In this document: positions 41,434 through 52,559 of the stretch, piece after piece
Position numbering within the stretch: the first letter of the stretch is position 1
Layout: each line of letters starts with the position of its first letter
Source of the DNA: Strigops habroptila
Taxonomy: Eukaryota; Chordata; Aves; Psittaciformes; Psittacidae
Direction: 5' to 3'
Assembly (NCBI RefSeq): GCF_004027225.2
Contig: NC_044288.2
Location: 4,494,719-4,558,718 of the forward strand
DNA length: 64,000 bases
The notes under the pieces: model-generated
The model's input: only the letters and a program-made list of their open reading frames with translations
The model's database searches: none
Told to the model about the DNA's origin: nothing
Translations under genes and position numbers: made by a program

Positions 41434-42200
41434 GCAGAGACTGTCACAGAGCCTTTGGGCTGGTTCCGCTCCTGCTGAGCACGGGCTGGCTCCTGGTCTC
41501 AGGTTTGGAGCAGGGTGGTTTTATATTTATTTTTAGAAGAACTACAGACTTGTAACAAATTGTGTTAGTGGTTTTTTTTTTTCACCCTAATTGAACTACT
41601 CCGATGAGGGGAAATAGCACTGGTCCTGTCCAGGGGGAACGGGGAAGGGCGTTGCATTTCTGACTGGTGGTTTAAGGCTGATACTACTGCCTGGATCAAC
41701 CAAGCCTGTGTGCTAGGTGAGCCTAAAAACCCAGAACTCGTAGTTCATAGCTGCCTGAGACCCGGGGAAGGACAAGTACAGACAGGGCCAGCCGTGGCAC
41801 GGTAACTGTCCTGCTGAAAGCTTGCTGCTGGCCCACAGCTTCGCGTTGCTTGGGTGTGGTGATCCCACACTCCTGGGAGAAACTCATCGGGATGAAAGAC
41901 TTGTCCTGGCAGCCTCCAGAGGAATTCTGCAGGAGGCGTTTCCCTGCGGTCGGGCGTAGCGGGTGCTTCCTTCCACAGCTCTCTGAACATGCTCTGCCCC
42001 GTTTTCCTGACGCAGGCACTCTTCTTGGGGGGAGGGGGGATGGGGAAGCCTTCGTCCTAGTGACCCAGTCCTGGAGGGTTAGGTGGGGATTGGTGAACAC
42101 TCTGCTGGCAGGCTCCCCTTGACCTTCCTTAAGGCTCTCGCTGAGTCGGGTGGGATGCAGGGAGTGATTTCCCCTTCTCTTGGAGGCAGACCTGGGGTTT
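41434..42200. other. GPATCH3 3' end and spacer
   Basis: GPATCH3 3' untranslated sequence probably ends within about 200-300 bp of the stop, but no canonical AATAAA is seen; a T-rich run lies at 41572-41582. The minus strand is open from 42253 to 41723; I find no family resemblance in that frame. Confidence 0.35.
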
Positions 42201-42480
42201 GGGTTGTGCTGGAGGCACAAGGGCCGGCGCCGGGACTCGAACCCGCGACCCACACCCCCTGCTTCAGCGATTCAGCTCCGGGGTCGAGTCCCGGCGTTGG
42301 CGGAGCTGCGCGTCCCTCCGGCCACCAGGAGGCGCTGTGGTGGCAGCGGCCTTTCCTACCCCGGAACGCGGCGCTCGGGGGCCGCGGGGACCCGGACCCA
42401 GCGCCCGGAGCACCGGCGGCGGTGAGCGGCGGCGGGGTGAAGGGACCCGGGCAAGGGCGGGGGATGTGGGGGAGAACGGG
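42201..42480 (+). promoter_or_regulatory. CpG island and probable GPN2 promoter, with CTCF motif
   Basis: CpG-dense block upstream of GPN2. CCACCAGGAGGCGCTG at 42322-42337 is a close match to the CTCF core. A donor GCG|GTGAGC at 42420/42421 can end a non-coding first exon, spliced to the acceptor at 43022-43023 (TTCCTTCCTCACTCCACAG). Exon 1 start is not determined. Confidence 0.55.
42228..42296 (-). other. tRNA-like palindrome
   Basis: Two 17-nt arms with a single mismatch, 42228-42244 and 42280-42296, form an inverted repeat around a 35-nt loop. The minus strand of the left arm reads GCGGGTTCGAGTCCCGG, with a perfect Pol III box B (GGTTCGAGTCC, 42233-42243); the plus strand of the right arm reads CCGGGGTCGAGTCCCGG, a second T-arm-like sequence. 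No convincing A box or complete cloverleaf is seen on either strand. It could be a tRNA-derived relic, an inverted pair of tRNA fragments, or chance in GC-rich DNA. Confidence 0.35.
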
Positions 42481-42496
42481 GGTCGTTGGGGCGAAG

Positions 42497-42575
42497 AGGG
42501 AACGGCTTTAACCTGCCAGAGGGGAGATTGAGATGAGCTCTGAGGGAGAAGCTCTTCCCTGTGGGGGTGGTGGAG
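42497..42575 (+). mobile_element. Short CR1 internal fragment
   Basis: ACGGCTTTAACCTGCCAGAG to GAAGCTCTTCCCTGTG matches the segment found at about 8812-8875 in the longer CR1 copy, but stops before the usual 3' end. It lies in the presumed first intron of GPN2. Confidence 0.75.
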
Positions 42576-43039
42576 GGAGCATGCAGGAGAAGGGATGTAG
42601 CCTGGCGTGAGGAGAAGGGAGGATGTGTGGAGAGTGGGACTATGGAGGGGGGACGTGAAGGAGAAAAGGGACATGGGGATGTGGAGACACGGAGGGGAGG
42701 ACACGGGGACATGTGCCACTGCCACATCAGGAAGGACCCAACGAGGGTAAACCTCACCCCACAGGCGGGCAGCAGGAGGGATCTGCACCCCACAGCACAG
42801 CGCTGTGGGTCTGGCTGGGGGGTTCTGCTTGTTTCCAGCCACAGCATCACCATATGGGGGGTGACAACATCCACCCCGGTGTGGGGCTCCGCAGTGCAAG
42901 CAGGGACACAACGGCACTCCCCCTTCCTTTCCACATGCTCCCTGGGTGTGAATTCCAGCAGATCCCATTCGTATAAATGCAAATAAAATGATAAAGGGCG
43001 GATTTTCCTTCCTCACTCCACAGAAGGAGATGAGCCAAC

Positions 43040-46000
43040 ATGTCTGAGGGCAGCAAGGGGAGCTCGCTGGCCTTTGGCCAGGTGGTAATCGGGCCTCCGG
43101 GCTCTGGGAAGACAACCTACTGCCATGGCATGCAGGAGTTCATGGGCAGGCTTGGGCGCAAGGTGACGGTGGTGAACCTGGACCCTGCCAACGAGACCAT
43201 GCCCTACCAGTGCTCCGTGGACATCGCCGAGCTCATCACCCTGCCCGACGTGATGGACAGCCTGAAGCTGGGGCCCAACGGGGGGTTGATCTACTGCATG
43301 GAGTACCTGGAGGCCAACTTCGACTGGCTGCAGGAGAAGCTGGCTGCGTTCAGGGGTCACTACTACTTGTTTGACTGCCCGGGGCAGGTGGAGCTCTACA
43401 CCCACCATGATGCCCTGAAGAACATCTTTGCACAGTTGGTCAAGTGGAATTTCAGGGTAAGTTTGGGGCTCCAAACCTTAAAGCTTCTCCAGTTTCAACC
43501 CCCTGCCAAGGGCAGGGACACCTTCCACTTGAGCAGGTTGCTCCAAGCCCCTGTGTCCTACCTGGCCTTGAACACTGCCAGGGATGGGGCAGCCACAGCT
43601 TCTCTGGGCACCCTGTGCCAGCGCCTCAGCACCCTCACAGGGAAGAGCTTCTGCCTAAGGGCTCATCTCAATCTCCCCTCTGGCAGGTTAAAGCCATTCC
43701 TCTTGTCCTGTCCCTGCAGACCCGTGTCCAAAGTCCCTCTGTATACTTCTTGTAGGCCGCCTTTAGGTATTGGAAGACTGTTACAAGGTCTCCCTGGAGC
43801 TTTCTCTTCTCCAAGTACGAATGCAGTGGGATTATCATGAACAGAAGCATGGATTCCTTCCTCACACGCTCACACTGTGCTCCGGGGTCCTCCCCACAGA
43901 CCTTGGGTATTATATCAGAGTGGGTGCTGTATTTCAGAGGCTGATGTGTGCACTGGGAGAGCAGGGATCCTTTACCCTGCACTTTGAGCAATGCACGTGT
44001 CCTGTGCAGGAGCCCACCCTGGCTCTCCTGCAGCCAAGCCCCACTGCTCTGCACGTTGTAGTACGTGCTCTGTGCTTTCTTGCACAATGGAAGATGCAAA
44101 TGAGGAAGCACAGGTGAGAAGAGCCCCATAACCAAGCGTACTTGCTTACGTTGCATTTGCTTTGCATTTGGGCCAAACCATGAATGTGCAAACCGTGTGT
44201 GGTGTGAGCAAGAAGGGCAAGTTCATCTGCTTGAGAATGTCACTGGGAATCTGCACGTTAGAGGGGATTTTTATTCAAATACATGTGCATGCAATTGGAG
44301 TTGCTAAAAAAAGAGAGTTACACTGCTGTGGTGGTGCTGGCCCGAGTGCCTGTGAGCTTGAAAGTGGCTCTTTTTTGCTGCAGAAGCATAGCTGTGACTC
44401 AACCGCACTCAACTACAGAGCCCTGGCTTTGAGTAACATTGTGTAACAGGCAGTAACTTAACAGAGATCTCAGACCACATTGTTACAGCTACACAAAACG
44501 CCAGGAATCAACCTGCTCATTAATGTAATTATTAATTATTATTGCAAACCACATGACAATTGGTTCTCCCAGCAGAACATGGTGTGCTGCAGTCACTGCT
44601 CCTGAGCATTCCTGGGGGGAAGGTGGAAATCTGGAAGCAGCCGTGTTGTTCAGGAGAGTTAAGCCCGGCTCCCAATTCCCAAAACCCTGCCGAGTTCAGA
44701 CAGGCATAGAAACTTCAGCTGCAAAGGAAGAAGCCCTGAGAAAAGGGCAGCACTTGCAGCTTTAAGTGTTTTTCAGTAGTGCTGGTGGAGCTCAGCACCC
44801 ATCTAACCCTCCCTACAGCCCTTTCTGTGCAGCAGCACCCTGGGTTCTGAATCCCCAAGGTGGGATGGGAATGTGGTGGGATAGACTTCTGTATATGCGT
44901 GCACTTGTATGTGAGGATGTTTTCTATTCAGGAGCTAGGAGGTAGGTGGTAACTTCCCCTAGATGGGTGCCTATGTGGTTATAGTTAGGTCTGAAGAGAT
45001 TATCCTATAGCCACCCCATCACGGGTCTGACCTGGTGCTGTCCCTTTGTGCCTTTGCTGTCCAGCTGGCTGCAGTGCACTTGGTGGATTCTCACTACTGC
45101 ACAGACCCTGGCAAGTTCATCTCTGTTCTCTGCACCTCACTCTCCACCATGCTGCACGTGGAACTGCCCCATGTCAACGTCCTCTCCAAGATGGACCTCA
45201 TTGAGCAATATGGCAAACTGGGTAAGAGCCTGGGAGAGCGACACGAGTGGAACTGGGTTGTGAGGGGTACAACTGAGGTGTTCAGGGAGGTATTGCTGGG
45301 AGATGGATGGGGAACTGGTGTAAATCTCACTGGGTTCTTCAATTTACAAGCTGCCTTCAGAGCTTCTTGGTGTTTCCCCACAGCTTTCAACCTGGATTAT
45401 TACACAGAGGTCCTGGACCTCTCTTACTTGGTTGACCATTTAGCTTCTGACCCCTTCTTCAGAAACTACCGCCGCCTCAATGAGAAGCTGGTGGAGGTGA
45501 TTGAGGACTACAGCCTGGTGTCCTTCGTTCCGCTCAATGTCCAGGTGAGGAGGCAGGAGTGGGGCAGAGAGAACAGGGAGCGTTGGGTGTTTGGTCAGCA
45601 GTTTGGTAGCAGCCAGGTTATGTCTGCTTAGAGCCATGAGAGCTGGAAACCTCAGCTCTGAAGAGACTTGGGAATGGAAGAGGAGAGTGAAACACTTGTG
45701 AATGATCTATGGCAGCCAAGGGAAAAGAAAAGGCTGATGACCTTGGGGCTGTGTGGGCCTTTGTGTGTGTCCTGGGGAGGGGGAATTAAGACTCCCCCTT
45801 CATTCAGCTGCTCTGTGCCTGCGGTTCAAATCTGGGCAAAGTATTACCTGAAACGTTAAATTAGGGAGCCTAAAATAATTAGAAGACTGGGAGGAATACA
45901 TTTGGGAGGAAGGGCTGAAAATGTTCATCTCGTAGTTTGCAGCGGTGTCAACAAGGGCAAATGGGCTGAGACAAGAGGTGATGAAAGGGAGGGAGAGGGT

Positions 46001-46866
46001 GGAGGGTGTCAACCCATCACGTATTCAGGCTCCACAGTGGGTGCCCCTGCTTTTCCTGTGTCCCTTCGTTTGCGCCTGTGGGCAAAGCCCAGTGTGAGCT
46101 CTTGCCTCAGGGGAAGGACCACATTCCCTGTGTGTCATCTCCCTCCCTTCCAGGACAAGCAGAGCATGCGGCAGGTGATGCAGGCAGTGGACAAAGCCAA
46201 TGGCTATTCCTTCGGAGACCAGGAGCACAGGAGCCTTGAAGCTCTGATGTCTGCAGCAGTGGGAGCTGATTTCCACTTCACTTCGTATCCTTCACCACTG
46301 ACCCTCTGTTGTGTTGAGTTTTAGTTCCTCCTTCCTTGGGGAAGAGAGGGTGGAGGTGGGGCTGGCATTTTGCAGGCCCTGGTTGTTCCCAACATCGTCT
46401 GATGCTGTTTGGTGATACATATGCAGCAAGTTGGTAGGGCTCAGCCCTGACCTTGCAGACAGTTGTCCACGCCAAAGCCACCACATTTGCTGGTAATTGA
46501 TACTGTGAATGTGGGAGGAATCTTTTGACAACTTTCCTGTCTCTCACACTCACTTGGACTGGTTCATTCCATCTCATCCAAACCATACAATTGATTCTCC
46601 TGGACTTGTCAGGTCTGGGATCAGCCAGAGCCAGAAATAACTCAGGTGCTGTGTGTTGCTGCCAGTACTGCTGTCTTCCTGCCAGCCTTGAGGCTAATGT
46701 GGGGCTGGTTCCTCACTGAGAACGTTAAGAGCTCCTTGCAAAAGGGAGTGTTTGAACCCAGCCCCTTGTTTTCCTTAATTACTGCCTTATCAGCACACTT
46801 GCAGTGCAGGAGAGGTATGTGCAATCTCAGGACAAAGCTGTGGAAGAAGAAGTGATGGATCTGTAA
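43040..46866 (+). CDS. GPN2: GPN-loop GTPase 2 (GPN2)
   Basis: Five coding exons: 43040-43456, 45065-45221, 45384-45544, 46154-46284, 46794-46866, encoding 312 residues (human 310). GPN2 belongs to the GPN-loop GTPases that help assemble and import RNA polymerase II and III. Motifs: P-loop GPPGSGKTT at residues 18-26 (G1), VNLDPANE (G2 region), the diagnostic GPN tripeptide at about 78-80 in [28 protein letters not shown] (G3), LSKMDLIE (G4), and [19 protein letters not shown]. The last exon encodes [13 protein letters not shown]...VMDL, parallel to the human C-terminus. Introns 1-3 are ordinary GT-AG; intron 4 has minor-spliceosome signals (see separate entry). An overlapping short upstream frame begins at 43030. 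Intron 1 contains a CR1 copy. Confidence 0.96.
43478..43818 (-). mobile_element. CR1 LINE fragment in GPN2 intron 1
   Basis: Reverse orientation CR1. The plus strand starts AACCTTAAAGCTTCTCCAG, then CAACCCCCTGCCAAGGGCAG, and extends past CTTTAGGTATTGGAAG to GAGCTTTCTCTTCTCCAAG. It begins about 21 bp after the donor at 43457. The GPN2 reading frame stays open through much of it, which is coincidental. Confidence 0.9.
46285..46793 (+). other. U12-type GT-AG intron of GPN2
   Basis: The donor is TC|GTATCCTTC, a match to the minor-spliceosome 5' consensus RTATCCTTT. The 3' end carries TTTTCCTTAATTAC at about 46769-46782, matching the U12 branch-site consensus TTCCTTAAC, 11-17 nt before the acceptor TTATCAG|CAC. 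There is no extended polypyrimidine tract between branch site and acceptor, as expected for this class. Joining in phase 2 restores the conserved 'HFTSTL' peptide. Confidence 0.85.
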
Positions 46867-47412
46867 CACACCCACCCCTTCCCTGGCAGCTCCCTGTTTT
46901 GACACCTCTCCTTTTCCTACCAGGAGCTTAAGGGATCTCTGGGCTGTGTGACTCAGATGAAGTGAAAGCTTTTCCAGGCAGAGGTCTGGCTGCTGGACTC
47001 CCTCTCTGGAAGGGTTTGACCTCTTGTGCTTCAGCCCCACTGCACAGAGCAGTGTTTTTGCAGGAGGGTGATAGCCAAGTGAATGGAAAGCCAAGTCTTT
47101 CCTTAGGAACCAGAGAGATTTAGCCAGGCGAAGGCATGGATAGCAAGAGAAGAGAAGCAAGATAAGGAGACTGTCGTCTGCTATGTCTTCTCCTACCCAT
47201 CGTGACCAAGATAGAGCCAGAGAAAGTAAAATCAGTTTGAGGTGTCTCTTCCGCAGTGAGACTTGAGACAGAAGTTTGGGGTTTGCTGCACAGGAGGAAC
47301 ATGTACAGGCCTCGTGCTCAGAGTAACCAGGCTGAGAAGCCTCCAACCTGTCCCAAGGAGGACAGAGAGATGGTTGTTTTTCTTTTTTTTAAGTAATGAT
47401 GGACTCTTTCTT

Positions 47413-47473
47413 AATAAAACACTCCTTCATCTCGCTTTCATCTTGGGAGTTTTGCTGAACCTGAATAAATAAA
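47413..47473 (+). terminator. Poly(A) signals for GPN2
   Basis: AATAAA at 47413-47418 and a double AATAAATAAA at 47464-47473, 0.55-0.6 kb after the GPN2 stop. The interval from 46867 is its presumed 3' untranslated region. Confidence 0.65.
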
Positions 47474-50244
47474 ACCAAGAGTTCTCCAAAGCCCGAGGCT
47501 AAAAAGCCTCTGGTGGGAACGTCCCAGCAGCTGGTGTGTAGCATTCTTTGCAGCACAGCTCCATGTTTGCCATGGTGTGTTCCTCTCTCTGTTCCCAGGT
47601 GGATCATCAAGTGTTTGCTGGAGGGAGTGAGGAAGAGTGAGTGTGGGATGTGAAAGCAGGTCACTCCTGTGCTCAGCCGGGGCGCTGATGGTGACACGCA
47701 AACTGCAAGCTCGGCTCTTGGAGGCTTTCGATTAAGACAGACCCTGTGTGATTCAGCAGGAGGTTGGAGCACATGGTTTGCATGTAGGGCCTTTTCCAGC
47801 AGCTGCCTTGTCAGCCCTCGCCCGCCTTCTGGCCTTGCTTTCTCTGGTGCCTTCTCCACATCCCAAATCCTGGGGCTTCCACTTCTTCCCATGTCATTCC
47901 TTCTTGCTGGTCTGCTGCAGCTCCCAGCCTCCCGTGCCACCTACTCTGCATCTACAGCAGCTTGGGTCCATCAGGGCAGTGAATTGCAAAGGTTGGGTGA
48001 TGAAAAGCAAAGTGGCCACACTGGGCAATGCTCCCAGTGCCTCCCGGATGGGAGCGAGCGAGACTCCCAGCTCATGTGCAGACTCAGCTTCTCCTCTTGC
48101 CCAAAAGACCTTGCATAAAATAAGCCAGCTCTTCCTCGCAGGACAATTTGGTCCTTAGCAGGGTGGTTGCAGACTCTGAATCTGAATGTGAGCAGGGTCT
48201 GGCTTAGGGCCTGCAGCCAGGCAGAGAATTAAACCCAGGTTTTCCTGCATCTTACAGATTTGGGATCAGGAGTTGGAGACAAGGAGGAGTTGAGGGAGGA
48301 GAAGAGGGCAAAGACATGTGCTTCCATGTGCACACACACACTTGTGTTTTATCCAGATCAGTTCATAATGAAAGGCTCCACTGACATTTCAAATGTAGAA
48401 GTCAAATTCCTCTTGGCTGTCAGTGTCTGAGCCCTTTTCCCAAGAGCCCAGGGACTTCCCTGGGTATTCCTGGTTGAAATCCCGCAGCTGCATTGCAGTG
48501 CTCTCTGGAGCTGAAGTTTTGGAAGCCAATCTAACCATAAGCAGAGCTGAAACTCCATCCTTGCCTTGTGGCCTTGCCTCAGCTTTGAGCCCTGGACTCG
48601 CTGTAAAGGGATGAGAGATGCGATCATAAAAATATGAGTTTTTATGGCTGCTTTTTCAGGGCTTGGAGAGATTTGGTGGCTTAGAAGGGGATTGTCAGGT
48701 CAAGCTGGAGTTATGCAAGAGCCATCAAAGCTTGTGTGGCTGTTTGGCTTCTTTATGTTAATACCCAGGCAGCATCTGCAGCCCCAGCTTTGGAGAACAT
48801 GGAAATCAGAGGTGGTAGAAACCTCTCAGCTCAGGGAACCTTTGCCATGTCCAAGCCAAGAAATGCTGAGGTCTAAAAGAGCCTGAGAAGTGCCGTGTTT
48901 TAGCACCAAAAAGCACTGGGGTTGGAAAGCAGGGGCTGAAGCAGGGGTGATTCTTCCTGGACAGGGGGAAGCAGAAAAGGGCCCTGCAGCAGGCAGGGAT
49001 GGAGGGAGATCCTGAGTGCAAGATCCTGCACCTCCTGCACCCACATGCCCCCACACTGGGAGGGAACGGCCTCGCCGAGGCTCCCAGGGCTGAGGGAGGT
49101 GACACTTTGGCTCCTGTCGTTCCCGTTGAGCAACGAGCTGGGGCGAAGGGCCAGGATTAGTCATCCCAATTGAGGCACATCCCTGGGGGGGGGCAGGCTT
49201 TCTGCAGAGCTGGTCCTACCTGTGCCAGCCCCTCCAAGCCTGGTACCAGGGGAGGCCGAGCCCACCCTGACCTCGTGTGGGACCTCCTGGCTGAGACTGA
49301 AGGCTGCAGGTCATGTTTGATTGGGATGGAGGAGTTTGGGCTTTGGTTGCAGCCACTGAGATGGGGTTTTCTGTGTCCCCATCAGCTTCCAGCCCCAAAT
49401 CCTGCCTTGTGGTCAAGCCACCACACTGGAGCCCTGGTTGCACATCCCACCCAACAAAGTGCCACCACAGAGCCAGGTCACCCCCTGGTAGCCACAAGGT
49501 CCCTCTCCACAGCCCAAAATGCAGTGTGTGGATCAGGACAAGTCACCCACCAGCCTGGTGTGACTGTGGGTACCAGGATGCGTGTTTTCGGCAGCCCCCA
49601 GCCTTTCAGTGTGGGTCAGGGCTCGGCCCCATGCTGGGGGCTGTGGGATGGATGAGATGGGCTAAAATCCAGAGGATGAGCCCAGTGTGACCCCATACCT
49701 CAGCACATGGAAGGTTGGGGCACTGCTGGCTCCATCACAGCACTCAAGAGCCCACTGCTGTCAGCACCCAGCACCGTCTCCCTTGGGTGCTGCCACACCA
49801 GGGAGGTGCTGGTGGCAGCTCAGCCTCAGCCAGGAGCCGGCCATGGGGCACAAAGCCCTGTGGGGAGGTTGTGAGAGCCGAGGACAAGGGACAAACCCAG
49901 CCGTGGGTCCTGCAGCCCTGCTCAGGACTGGCAGAGCCTTTTGCAGGCAGTGTTGCCAGGGCAGCATCCCCCCACTTGCCCTCAGAGACCCGTTCCAGTA
50001 GCATTAACCCCATGGCTACCAGCCATGGTGGGGCAGCCCCCTGTATTCAGGGCTGCACTGGGACCCTGCTCAGGGTAGGGGACAGTCCCATGTTCCTTCT
50101 CCCTTCGCTCTACTCGTGTTAAAGTCAATAAAACACACATATATAACAGCTTTGCCATGCGCTCCTTCCCTTTCAGGGATGCAGAGAGCATCCTCCAGCG
50201 TGCCTCAGCCATGGGACAAGGATGGGGATCAGGGTCCCAACATC
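47474..50244. other. Intergenic sequence between GPN2 and SFN (left part)
   Basis: No exon or RNA gene is recognised. A short CA run at about 48333-48342 is too short to be notable. Open frames on both strands at 49170-50122 lack family resemblance. Confidence 0.4.
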
Positions 50245-50392
50245 TCCTGGCAGTGTTCAAGGCCAGGTTGGACACAGGGGCTTGGAGCAACCTGCTCTAG
50301 TGGAAGGTGTCCCTGCCCTTGGCAGGGGGTTGGAACTGGATGAGCTTTAAGCTCCCTTCCAACACAAACCAGGCTGTGGTTCTATGATCCTA
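50245..50392 (+). mobile_element. CR1 LINE 3' fragment
   Basis: Sense CR1 from TCCTGGCAGTGTTCAAGGCC to GGTTCTATGATCC, the shortest of the subfamily copies ending in the canonical tail. Confidence 0.9.
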
Positions 50393-52103
50393 CATGAAAC
50401 TGGGCCCAGGACGACCCTGGGGAACACCTCGTGCTCTGCAGCAGCACAACCCTCTCACGGGACCTGCTGTGGGGGCCTGGGGCCTCTCTCCCAGCCGCAG
50501 AAAGCTGCTGGACTGGCTGCAGCTGGGGAGCATCGTCGTCCCACTCGGCGCAGCCACGCTGCAACCCGGGCGCTGTTGAAATCGGTTACATCCCGGGGGG
50601 CTGGCGGGAGCCGCGCTGTCCTCTGACAGCCGGGAGCACCAGGAGGAGCCGCGACAAGCGGCCACCCCACTAACCTTGTCCCCAGGCACTGTCCCATCCC
50701 CAGCTCCAACCGTGCCACCCTCCAGTTCAACCAGCCCGGGCTGCCCGTGTCCCTGGAGCGGCGGGTCAGGGGCCAGCGAGAGCCCTGGGCTCGTTCTTCA
50801 CGTCGGTTTGGCTAATTACAGGCTGGGGCTGGTTCCCAGGCTGGGAGCGCTCGGGGCCGGGCGGAGGCCAAGTGCCCCCCCGACAGCACCGGGGGCTCTC
50901 CCCAGCTCCACCGGGACCTGCCGGGGCCGCTGAGCCGATCCTTGGTGAGGCCAAAGCGGCACCTACAAGATGCTGTGATGGGGATGGGGATGGGGACACG
51001 ACCAGGGCGAGGGGATGGAGGGGGTGTTAATCCCTTCGGCTGGGCTCTGCTCCAGCTGATGACGAGTTCCCATCCAGGGCAAACAGGTTCTGGTTTGTGC
51101 AGCTCAACCTCCCACAGCAGCCAGCGCTTTCCCATGGCAGAGCCCTGGCGAACCTCATCACACGCCAGGCCAGGCCCTGCAGTTCCATGGGCTTTGTGCT
51201 TGGTCCCCCCCAATCCCTGCACACATCAAGGTGTGTGTGGGGGTCACTGGTTGTGCCCCAGTTTCCCCAAAGCCCAGGCCGGCACCCCAAGAGCTGCGGT
51301 TTGGCCACACTGCCATGTCCCCCCATGTCCCCGCACTGGGGACCCTGCTGAACCGGGGCGGCTCATCTTGAGTCACGGCACGTTTCCTCCCGGCATCCCG
51401 GCGTTTCCCATCAAAGGCCAGCTCCTGCCCAGCCCTGCTGCGCTTGATCTGATGAGCTCATAGCCCAGGGTGCCGTGACTGGATTTCACTGTAATTAGTG
51501 CTCATGCCGGGACTCGCACCGGCGGCGGGGAGGGGGCAGGACTGCGCCCCATGAGCTGCACCCAGCGCCGTGGCCGGGTGCCAGCGCCACAAGTGCTGAG
51601 CTTTCGCTCATCCCAGCGCGTCTGGGCCTTGGCGGGGACGTCTCCACCCCGGTGACACCCCAGGGCTGTCCCCATGGAGCTGCTTCTGGGGGGACCCCTC
51701 CTTAGACAGAGCAGCGAGATGGTGGGGGGGGACCTGGGGACCCGGTGATGGGGTTTGGGGCACTGTGGGTTTCCACCAAGCGGTGGGACAGCTTGTCGTG
51801 GGGTTGGGGACATCAGTGCACCCCATAGAGCTACGTGGGGCTGCTGAAACCATCACCCAGCTCCCCCATTGAGCCCTTCCATGGGTTGTGGTGGTGTAGC
51901 CACCAAGGGATGGGGCTCGCTGGGCACCCTGAGACCCCACCATGGGGCTGGGGGGGAATCGGGCACAGCCGAATGGGTGCTGCAGATCCCTTGGGACCTG
52001 ACTGCTCCCCAGTCCTGGTGGGGCAGGAGGCAAAGCAGGAGCTGCCTGGACACGTGCGCAGCGGAGAGACGAGGCAGACCAGAGGCAGGGGTGCAGGAGA
52101 CGG
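50393..52103. other. Intergenic sequence between GPN2 and SFN (right part)
   Basis: GC-rich unique DNA. Nothing coding was recognised; the block at about 50560-50950 has a raised CpG density and could be a regulatory element downstream of SFN. Confidence 0.35.
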
Positions 52104-52109
52104 TTTATT
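52104..52109 (-). terminator. Poly(A) signal for SFN
   Basis: The minus strand reads AATAAA (in CCAATAAACCG), about 455 nt after the SFN stop. The intervening 3' untranslated region includes a C12 run at about 52246-52257 and a C-run next to an A-run at about 52432-52450. Confidence 0.7.
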
Positions 52110-52559
52110 GGAGGCTTTGGCAATTCAAATCACCCCCTTCCGAGATGGGGGGGCTGCCCGGACCCCCCCTCGGCCCCTCACCTCCTCCCATCACAGCTCC
52201 AGCCCTCCAAAATAGGGGGTTTGGAGCCAGCATAGACCAGGCTGCCCCCCCCCCCCAAATGTTAAATAGTGAGGGGCTGGCAGGAGGCTGGGGTGGAGGA
52301 ACCCCCTCTCCCTCCTTTCCCCCACCCCAGAGCAGAAGATGGGGGAGAGGGGAGGGGTGGGGTGCCATGCCAAATCCACCTTCCCGGCATCCAGGCTGGG
52401 GGGGGCTGTGTGGGAGCCGAGATGCCTTCCCTCCCCCCCCCCCCAAAAAATAACCACAAAAATAACCAAAAACAAAGAAAACTACGAGGAGATGCCGAAG
52501 GGACTGGAGGGGTGGGGGAAGGCAGGTGGAGGCCAGTCCCCGGCTCCATGGGGGCTGGT

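Noticed and set aside
41723-42253. Minus-strand open frame beginning with GRGFESRRR
   Set aside because: The first residues are a translation of the tRNA-like T-arm, a classic source of false genes, and the rest has no recognisable domain.
42201-42300. A complete tRNA gene
   Set aside because: Two T-arm-like sequences exist, but no A box, anticodon arm or acceptor pairing at the proper distance could be assembled on either strand.
43457-43840. C-terminal extension of GPN2 through intron 1
   Set aside because: The frame continues only because the antisense CR1 lacks stops; a good GTAAGT donor and the next exon at 45065 explain the true structure.
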